6,311 nucleotides of DNA from Tatlockia sp. (GTDB lineage: Bacteria > Cyanobacteriota > Cyanobacteriia > Cyanobacteriales > Chroococcidiopsidaceae): contig JACCVJ010000369.1 in NCBI GenBank assembly GCA_013698215.1, positions 1 to 6,311 on the forward strand, read 5' to 3'. A model generated the notes under the pieces. It did no database searches. It was not told the origin of the DNA and saw only the letters and a list, made by a program, of their open reading frames with translations. Of this stretch, positions 1 to 3,897 are shown one piece after another; the stretch's first letter is position 1, and every line of letters starts with the position of its first letter. A program made the position numbers and the translations under genes.

Positions 1-1067
1 GTTTGCGCTTGCTGGAATGAAAACTTTTGTTGGTAAATATTTCCTAATTCCACTACCAATTGAGCATTAATTGCGGCGGTGGCGAGTAAATCTAAGGCTG
101 GTACAGGGTTAGCAAAAGTAGCGGCGGCGGCTATCCACTGATATTTTTCGATAATGGGGGTAGCTTTTTGCTGTCTTACTTGGTTTAATGCCGTTTTTGC
201 TTTTATTTGCAAGCTAACTGCTTGTCTAATAGTTGTCTCCCAAATTAATTGTTGTCCTTCTTTAACTACTATTTGCTGCAAATAGTCGCTTAGTTGGCTG
301 ATATCGGCGGCGGGTGTTTCTAACCACTCGCGCACAGTTCCATCACTTTGATGCTGGCGGACTTTGACAACATTGGGATTTGCGGAAATTGCTACTACAT
401 CGGCGACTTTCTGTTGCAATGAATGTAGTATAGTTGCTCTTTCTTCGCTTAGGTACTTGTCTTGCTTATTAAAAACTAATACTGTACGTTGATTTTTTGC
501 TGACATTTGTTGCCATATTTGCCACTGAGAATCAGTCAAATCTTCACTGATAACAAATGTTACTAAGTCAGCATAATTTGCTTCTGGTGCGGTATTATTT
601 CCGGGCGTAAATAAAGCCTTAGTTTCTTGGAAATTTACAGATCTATTAGTATTATTTTCCCAGTCAGATAATGTTTGGAGTAACGTTGTCTTGCCTACTG
701 ACTTACCACCAGTAATAGCTATATTTATATGTTGCCTTTCTAACTCATTATTTATTTTTGTAAATTGCTCTTGTAGCAGTGGTAACGCGGGATGGTTCTC
801 GGCCTCGGTTTGCAATTGGTTAATTACATTATTTGCCTTGGCGATCGCTTTAACTACTTTCTCCCGATTTGGGGGTGAATTATCGACTAATGGAGCTTTT
901 TTAAGTTTATTTTGCTGAAATAGCCACAAACAGCCACCTAGGGCGATCGCGCTGAATATACCTAATTCACTCAACTGTCCCACCGAGCTATCAAAGCTTT
1001 GCCATAGCCACAGAGCTAAAGATAAACCAACTCCACCTACTAAAATCGGTCGCCGCAATCCAAACAT
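1..1067 (-). CDS. Membrane-anchored P-loop GTPase with DUF697 region (partial, C-terminus off the window)
   Basis: The frame is open from an ATG at 1067 to the window edge, giving 355 residues; the C-terminus is missing. The start is supported by GGAG six bases upstream. Two hydrophobic segments (about residues 7-24 and 34-50) form an N-terminal membrane hairpin. A hydrophilic linker follows, then a GTPase domain with a P-loop GGKSVGKT (120-127), an NKQD guanine-specificity motif (200-203) after VLVF, and an ISA G5-like motif (227-229). No clear DxxG (G3) is visible; the equivalent stretch reads ADLVTFVISEDLTD, a pattern familiar in cyanobacterial relatives. From about residue 303 the Ala-rich stretch with NPVPALDLL resembles the DUF697 domain of YcjF-like proteins. 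Known: such GTPases are membrane-associated and their substrates are unclear. Inference: a membrane-linked GTPase of unknown cellular role. It is divergent from the plus-strand genes to its right. Confidence 0.85.
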   Translation of the reverse strand, partial: MFGLRRPILVGGVGLSLALWLWQSFDSSVGQLSELGIFSAIALGGCLWLFQQNKLKKAPLVDNSPPNREKVVKAIAKANNVINQLQTEAENHPALPLLQEQFTKINNELERQHINIAITGGKSVGKTTLLQTLSDWENNTNRSVNFQETKALFTPGNNTAPEANYADLVTFVISEDLTDSQWQIWQQMSAKNQRTVLVFNKQDKYLSEERATILHSLQQKVADVVAISANPNVVKVRQHQSDGTVREWLETPAADISQLSDYLQQIVVKEGQQLIWETTIRQAVSLQIKAKTALNQVRQQKATPIIEKYQWIAAAATFANPVPALDLLATAAINAQLVVELGNIYQQKFSFQQAQ

Positions 1068-1083
1068 CAGTATCTCCTCTATC

Positions 1084-1111
1084 GTAGAGCTACTCAACTT
1101 TTTTGCTCTAC
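1084..1111 (-). promoter_or_regulatory. Leader hairpin upstream of the GTPase gene
   Basis: GTAGAGC (1084-1090) and GCTCTAC (1105-1111) form perfect 7-bp arms around a 14-base loop that is A-rich on the coding (minus) strand. The hairpin ends 17 bases before the translation start and lies just before the AGAGGAGA ribosome-binding site. It could be a 5'-UTR stem that affects stability or translation, or a repressor operator. The symmetry is seen; the role is inferred. Confidence 0.4.
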
Positions 1112-1233
1112 CTGCCTTCCTTATGCTAATAGAGAGCGGGACTTACTGCCCATGCCCAAGTATCTATTTAGTTGAAAGCTTTTGTATTTATTTTCGGGGA
1201 GCGCTACAAACCTGCTTGTAATTGATGATCCCC

Positions 1234-1270
1234 AAGATAGATGAAGATGTTAAAACCTAGTGTCTATCTT
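1234..1270. repeat. 8-bp inverted repeat in the intergenic region
   Basis: AAGATAGA (1234-1241) and TCTATCTT (1263-1270) are perfect inverted copies separated by 21 bases. There is no T-tract after either arm, so it does not look like an intrinsic terminator. It may be a regulator binding site between the divergent genes, or chance in AT-rich DNA. Confidence 0.3.
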
Positions 1271-1319
1271 AGTAGTATGAGGGTCATAAATATTTAGTGA
1301 AAAATGATTAGACAATTTA

Positions 1320-1349
1320 TTGAACTCAGAACAATCAAGTTGCTTTAAT
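1320..1349 (+). promoter_or_regulatory. Weak candidate promoter for the zinc-ribbon gene
   Basis: TTGAAC (1320-1325) and TTTAAT (1344-1349) are separated by 18 bases and resemble sigma70-type -35 and -10 boxes, about 70 bases before the ATG at 1421. Only partial matches to consensus; AT-rich DNA produces such pairs easily. Confidence 0.25.
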
Positions 1350-1420
1350 TTCACACCTTTTTATCTGTCATTTGCTTCAAAAAACAAGCATTCAATTTTT
1401 CCAAATACGGAGATCGAACT

Positions 1421-1585
1421 ATGCAAGACCATAATAGTAATTGTCCTTGCTGCGGCAATCCTTTATTACGTCACGTTCGTCAGAGTGGTGTTTATTGGTT
1501 TTGTACCTCGTGTTGGCAAGAAGTACCAATTTTAGCTGTGAGCAAAATACCTCCTAAGCAGCCCGCCGTTGCCAGCAAACGTTAG
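1421..1585 (+). CDS. Small zinc-ribbon protein, 54 residues
   Basis: The ATG at 1421 is preceded by GGAG with an eight-base spacer, and the frame runs 54 codons to TAG at 1583-1585. The product has two Cys pairs, C8-x2-C11 (in CPCCGN) and C28-x2-C31 (CTSC), separated by 16 residues that include HVRQSGVYWF. After CWQEVPI comes a short basic, Pro-rich tail. This is the pattern of a minimal zinc ribbon; short cyanobacterial proteins with a C-x2-C / YWFC-x2-CWQE signature look like the same family, although I cannot verify the match. There is no signal peptide or TM helix, so it should be cytosolic. Its function is unknown; binding of nucleic acid or a protein partner is a guess. An overlapping out-of-phase frame is longer but lacks this structure. 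Confidence 0.75.
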   Translation: MQDHNSNCPCCGNPLLRHVRQSGVYWFCTSCWQEVPILAVSKIPPKQPAVASKR

Positions 1586-1606
1586 TTAGCAGAAATGCCA
1601 GCTAAC
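1585..1606 (+). terminator. Short hairpin immediately after the zinc-ribbon stop
   Basis: GTTAGC (1585-1590) and GCTAAC (1601-1606) pair around ten bases, beginning at the last base of the stop codon. No T-tract follows (ATATTGTC), so it would be at best a weak or factor-assisted terminator or a 3'-end stabiliser. Confidence 0.3.
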
Positions 1607-1624
1607 ATATTGTCTGAACCTTGA

Positions 1625-1648
1625 TAAAATCGTGAAACCTGAATCACG
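1625..1648 (+). promoter_or_regulatory. Possible -10 box and operator of the dehydrogenase gene
   Basis: TAAAAT (1625-1630) resembles a -10 box, and directly after it CGTGA (1631-1635) and TCACG (1644-1648) form a perfect 5-bp inverted repeat with an eight-base spacer. The repeat lies 12 bases before the ATG at 1661, where a bound repressor would block initiation. No good -35 box is visible at the usual distance. Confidence 0.25.
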
Positions 1649-1660
1649 GACAATAAATTT

Positions 1661-2689
1661 ATGCTGGCTGCCCTCCTCTACGGGAAAGAAGATTTACGCT
1701 TAGAACAAGTTACCGATCCGACTGTTGCCGATGGAGAAGTTGTAATTAAAGTTTCTACCGCTACTACTTGCGGTACAGATTTGAAAGTATGGCGACGTGG
1801 CGGTCATGCCAAGATGTTACAACTGCCTACTTTATTTGGACACGAAGCGGCGGGAACAGTTGCAGCACTAGGAAAAAATGTCCATAACTGGCAAATAGGC
1901 GATCGCGTTGTTGCTAATAACTCGGCTCCTTGCACAAAATGCTTCTTTTGTCAACAGCAAGAATATTCCCTTTGCCCAAATATTACTTGGAATAATGGCA
2001 CATTTGCTCAATATCTAAAAATTCCCGCGTCAATTGTCCAGCAAAATTTACTCTCTATCCCTGACGAATTGCCGGATGAATTAGCTTCTCTGACTGAACC
2101 CTTAGCCTGCGTATTGCACGGGGTTGCACGGTCAAACGTTAAGCCAGATCAACGTGTCGTAGTGTTAGGAGATGGGGCAATTGGACTAATGTTTGTTGCA
2201 GTATTGGCGAACGAAATAGGCGCAGAAGTATTGTTATTTGGTGGTAATGAAGCGCGGCTGCAAATTGGACAAAAACTAGGCGCGGCTAAAACCTTTAACT
2301 ACAAGCACATAGAAGATACAACCCAAGTAGTGAAAGATTTAACCGAGGGAAGGGGCGCAGATGTGGTTATAGAGGCGACGGGCGTACCAAGCGTATGGGA
2401 AAATGCGATCGCCTTAGCACGTCCAGGAGCAACCGTTAATCTGTTTGGGGGTTGTCCGCGAGATACTACTATTAGCGTAAATACGGAACAATTACACTAC
2501 AGCGAACTAACTCTTAAAGGCGTATTTCACAATACTCCAGAGTATGTAAGAGCAGCATTATCGCTCCTATCTAGCCGAGTTATTCCGTTTGAATTATTAA
2601 TTAGCGAAAAACGCTCCTTACAAGACTTAGAGCAGGTGTTTCAAGATATGAAAGAGCGCAAGGTAATTAAAGTTGCGATCGCACCTTAG
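1661..2689 (+). CDS. Zinc-dependent medium-chain alcohol/polyol dehydrogenase
   Basis: A complete 342-residue member of the medium-chain dehydrogenase/reductase superfamily, of normal length and closest in pattern to the sorbitol/threonine dehydrogenase-like branch. Catalytic zinc ligands are C37 (TTCGTD), H61 and E62 (GHE), and probably E146 (TEPLAC). The structural zinc lobe is present with C91, C94, C97 and C105. The Rossmann motif is GDGAIG (170-175). At the end of the second strand the sequence is LLFGGNEARL; the Asp or Glu that usually fixes NAD is absent and a Gly pair precedes R199, so NADP use is possible. It should oxidise a secondary alcohol or polyol, or run in reverse; the substrate cannot be read from sequence. 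The SD is weak (GGA ten bases upstream). It follows the zinc-ribbon gene by 75 bp and is probably transcribed alone. HIP1 sites occur inside it, including at its stop. Confidence 0.93.
   Translation: MLAALLYGKEDLRLEQVTDPTVADGEVVIKVSTATTCGTDLKVWRRGGHAKMLQLPTLFGHEAAGTVAALGKNVHNWQIGDRVVANNSAPCTKCFFCQQQEYSLCPNITWNNGTFAQYLKIPASIVQQNLLSIPDELPDELASLTEPLACVLHGVARSNVKPDQRVVVLGDGAIGLMFVAVLANEIGAEVLLFGGNEARLQIGQKLGAAKTFNYKHIEDTTQVVKDLTEGRGADVVIEATGVPSVWENAIALARPGATVNLFGGCPRDTTISVNTEQLHYSELTLKGVFHNTPEYVRAALSLLSSRVIPFELLISEKRSLQDLEQVFQDMKERKVIKVAIAP
2675..2689 (+). repeat. 15-bp direct repeat, left copy
   Basis: GCGATCGCACCTTAG covers the last codons and stop of the dehydrogenase gene and recurs exactly at 3873-3887 in the same orientation. 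The first eight bases are a HIP1 site, abundant in this genome; the following seven matching bases are not explained by that. The two copies bracket the broken Uma2 gene and its inserted element. Confidence 0.5.
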
Positions 2690-2722
2690 TAAAAAATTGC
2701 GATCGCGTTCTGTTGCAGCATT

Positions 2723-3187
2723 TCAAACTGGATCTACTCCCAACTGACGTAGCTGTTCTGCTAATCTTTCTGCCCGTAGGTATTCTTGTTCTGCCCGTTC
2801 TTCTGACCACAACAGTAGCTCTTTTTGAGCATTCCACCATCGCAGCCAATAGCCAGTTCTGCCTTCATGGGTTCCCTCCCAGACCCCCAAAAATAGCTCT
2901 AAGCCAGGTATCCAATAATGTTCTGATTCCTCTATCGTTTGAATTTGATAGCGCCCAGACTCTAAAGCATAAACTTCAAGTCGCCCGGTATCTGGTCGAA
3001 AGATCGCATAGCGAGGTACTTGAATGACTTGCTCATAAAAAAACCACTTGCCCACACCCTCTGTAAATTCAACCGAGTATTCTTCGCCATAAGTAGCAGA
3101 GAGAAACTCCATTACAAGCTGGGGAATTGCCCCTTCAGTATGGGGAGAGTAGCTGCGGCGGATTTGAGACGACTGCCAAGGTTTTAC
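2723..3187 (-). pseudogene. Uma2 (DUF820) family endonuclease, C-terminal fragment
   Basis: This is the C-terminal two thirds of a Uma2-family protein (PD-(D/E)XK-type fold). An ATG at 3112 gives 129 residues, but family-like sequence continues in frame upstream (PWQSSQIRRSYSPHTEGA, then IPQLVMEF) to the edge of the inserted element near 3187, so the ATG is internal and not the true start. Seen: the VMEF motif with the expected catalytic Glu, the KWFFYEQVIQVPRYAIF core, the GLELFLGVWEG strand region, a Trp-rich YWLRWWNAQ, and a charged helix ending in LRQLGVDP. The N-terminal part is found at 3590-3809. The segment with the other catalytic acid (normally KAPDW-like) is in neither piece. The fragment converges on the dehydrogenase gene with 33 bp between stops. 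It is very unlikely to make active nuclease. Confidence 0.85.
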
Positions 3188-3201
3188 CGGAAAAAAGGGT
3201 T

Positions 3202-3230
3202 TAAAGCCCCGTCCTTGTAGGACGGCTTTA
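3202..3230 (+). repeat. Left-end hairpin of the mini-element
   Basis: TAAAG (3202-3206) pairs with CTTTA (3226-3230), and CCGTCC (3209-3214) pairs with GGACGG (3220-3225), leaving a two-C bulge (3207-3208) and a small loop. This is the kind of subterminal imperfect hairpin that single-strand transposases of the IS200/IS605 family bind. It could also act as a transcription barrier. Confidence 0.65.
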
Positions 3231-3243
3231 TATTAATGCAGTG

Positions 3244-3252
3244 TGCTATAAT
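3244..3252 (+). promoter_or_regulatory. Extended -10 promoter inside the mini-element
   Basis: TGC followed by a perfect TATAAT (3247-3252) forms an extended -10 element 15 bases after the left hairpin. The -35 region is poor. In full IS605-type elements a promoter here would drive tnpB; in this remnant it would give a transcript toward the right end. Confidence 0.45.
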
Positions 3253-3409
3253 ATACCCAGTGGGCAAACGGGTAATCAACCACTTTAAAAACCCCGTAGC
3301 CGAGAGGCAACGCACCTTGATAACTAAAGCTATGGAGTTCTGTATAGAACGCGCTTGTACAGGTAAAAGCTTTAAGCACCAAGTACCAGAAAAACCCAGT
3401 ATTTAGGTT

Positions 3410-3589
3410 TTGAACTGTACGGTAGGGCATACCGAAACAGACTTCTGCAATGGAGTAAACGTCTGGGGAAAGAACCATCTCTGGGTTAGATACCGCAAGG
3501 GATTTAATGTAAGTGGACTTGTTGAACCAGAAATCAAGAATGGCAACATCTTGAGAATCCTTGTGCGTTCACGCCAAGGAGTATGTCAA
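3410..3589 (+). pseudogene. Possible remnant of tnpB 3' end and guide-RNA region
   Basis: An open frame starting at TTG 3410 reads TVGHTETDFCNGVNVWGKN near its beginning and runs through the right hairpin past the element's end. Its position before the right end, and a VGHT-type motif like those near the C-termini of some cyanobacterial TnpB proteins, suggest that the body of tnpB has been deleted while its last codons remain. Known: in IS200/IS605 elements this region also specifies the omega RNA (reRNA) that guides TnpB. A stop lies just upstream in this frame (3404), so it is not a functional gene. The homology is from memory and weak; it may instead be non-coding RNA sequence only. Confidence 0.35.
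3558..3580 (+). repeat. Right-end hairpin of the mini-element with bulged T
   Basis: TCCTTG (3558-3563) pairs with CAAGGA (3575-3580) and GCG (3565-3567) with CGC (3572-3574), leaving a single unpaired T at 3564 and a TTCA loop. A single extrahelical T in the stem is a hallmark of hairpins recognised by IS200/IS605 TnpA transposases. The element's presumed cleavage site TCAA lies nine bases further on, at 3586-3589. Confidence 0.65.
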
Positions 3590-3809
3590 AGATGATTCGC
3601 CCTCCAATCGCGGCACACAAAGCAAAGTTAGAAACAATTAGAGCATCCTGCATGAGATCGGGAAATGCTGTCAAAGACTGGCGTAAAGCAGCAGCCAATA
3701 AAGGCTGGTCTGTATTTTCCACTGGATCATCTGGGAGAATAAAATCTTCAGGTAATTGAGGATAGGAAATGGTTAGCGGTGAGCCAGGGGTTTGAGTAAT
3801 GACAGACAC
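3590..3809 (-). pseudogene. Uma2 (DUF820) family endonuclease, N-terminal fragment
   Basis: The gene starts with GTG at 3809, preceded by AGAGG five bases upstream. The first 73 codons (ending CAAIGGRII) match the start of a Uma2 subfamily with a Pro-rich leader (YPQLPEDF, LPDDPVEN, QPLLAAAL, IVSNFALC). Beyond 3590 the frame enters the inserted element and reads 18 foreign residues to a stop at 3534. In relatives the next segment would contain K-A-P-D-W with the catalytic Asp; it is absent here and absent at the start of the C-terminal fragment. The phases of the two pieces differ by one base after removal of 402 bp. The gene lies 88 bp downstream of the kinase gene on the same strand. Uma2 genes are numerous and often decayed in cyanobacteria. 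Confidence 0.85.
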
Positions 3810-3872
3810 GGCAACCTCTGCGGAAAGTAAAAATTGGTTGATTTATTCTATTGTCTGCTGCTTTGGAATAAG

Positions 3873-3887
3873 GCGATCGCACCTTAG
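3873..3887 (+). repeat. 15-bp direct repeat, right copy
   Basis: Exact second copy of GCGATCGCACCTTAG, lying between the Uma2 start and the kinase stop. Together with 2675-2689 it brackets a 1.2-kb segment containing only the interrupted Uma2 gene. Confidence 0.5.
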
Positions 3888-3897
3888 CCTCAAAACT

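Larger units (their letters stand above)
1068..1420. other. Intergenic region between divergent genes, no convincing ORF
   Basis: This 353-bp AT-rich gap separates the start of the GTPase gene (minus) from the start of the zinc-ribbon gene (plus), so it should carry promoters for both. It contains two perfect inverted repeats (1084-1111 and 1234-1270), the two SD sites at its ends and one weak promoter candidate (1320-1349). The open frame in its right part runs out of phase into the zinc-ribbon gene and encodes nothing recognisable. Confidence 0.7.
3188..3589 (+). mobile_element. Non-autonomous IS200/IS605-type mini-element inserted in the Uma2 gene
   Basis: About 400 bp of unrelated DNA splits the Uma2 gene. 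Its left side has TTAC (3184-3187) as flank and a hairpin at 3202-3230; its right side has a hairpin with one bulged T at 3558-3580 and ends in GTATGTCAA (3589). Known: IS200/IS605 elements have subterminal hairpins with bulges, no inverted termini, no target duplication, and IS608 inserts after TTAC and ends in TCAA. No transposase is encoded, so movement would need TnpA in trans. The exact ends, especially the left one, are uncertain by several bases. The interior has an extended -10 promoter and several small hairpins (GTTCT/AGAAC at 3337-3350, CGGTA/TACCG at 3420-3434, TGTTG/CAACA at 3520-3548). Confidence 0.7.

Noticed and set aside
691..918. Plus-strand ORF of 75 codons
   Set aside because: It is antisense to the P-loop region of the GTPase gene, and its Cys/Phe/Leu-rich translation is typical of a shadow frame.
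1320..1535. Plus-strand ORF of 71 codons with a hydrophobic stretch
   Set aside because: It overlaps the zinc-ribbon gene out of phase; the hydrophobic run is the shifted reading of that gene and no SD supports it.
2713..3027. Plus-strand ORF of 104 codons, and the shorter one at 3020-3220
   Set aside because: Both are antisense to the Uma2 C-terminal fragment, whose protein sequence is clearly family-like.
3295..3320. tRNA-like GTAGCCGAGAGGCAACGC
   Set aside because: It resembles a D-arm only; there is no acceptor stem, anticodon arm or TΨC motif at the right spacing.
3233..3478. Minus-strand ORF of 81 codons inside the mini-element
   Set aside because: No recognisable domain or SD, and it runs against the element's own promoter and hairpin polarity.
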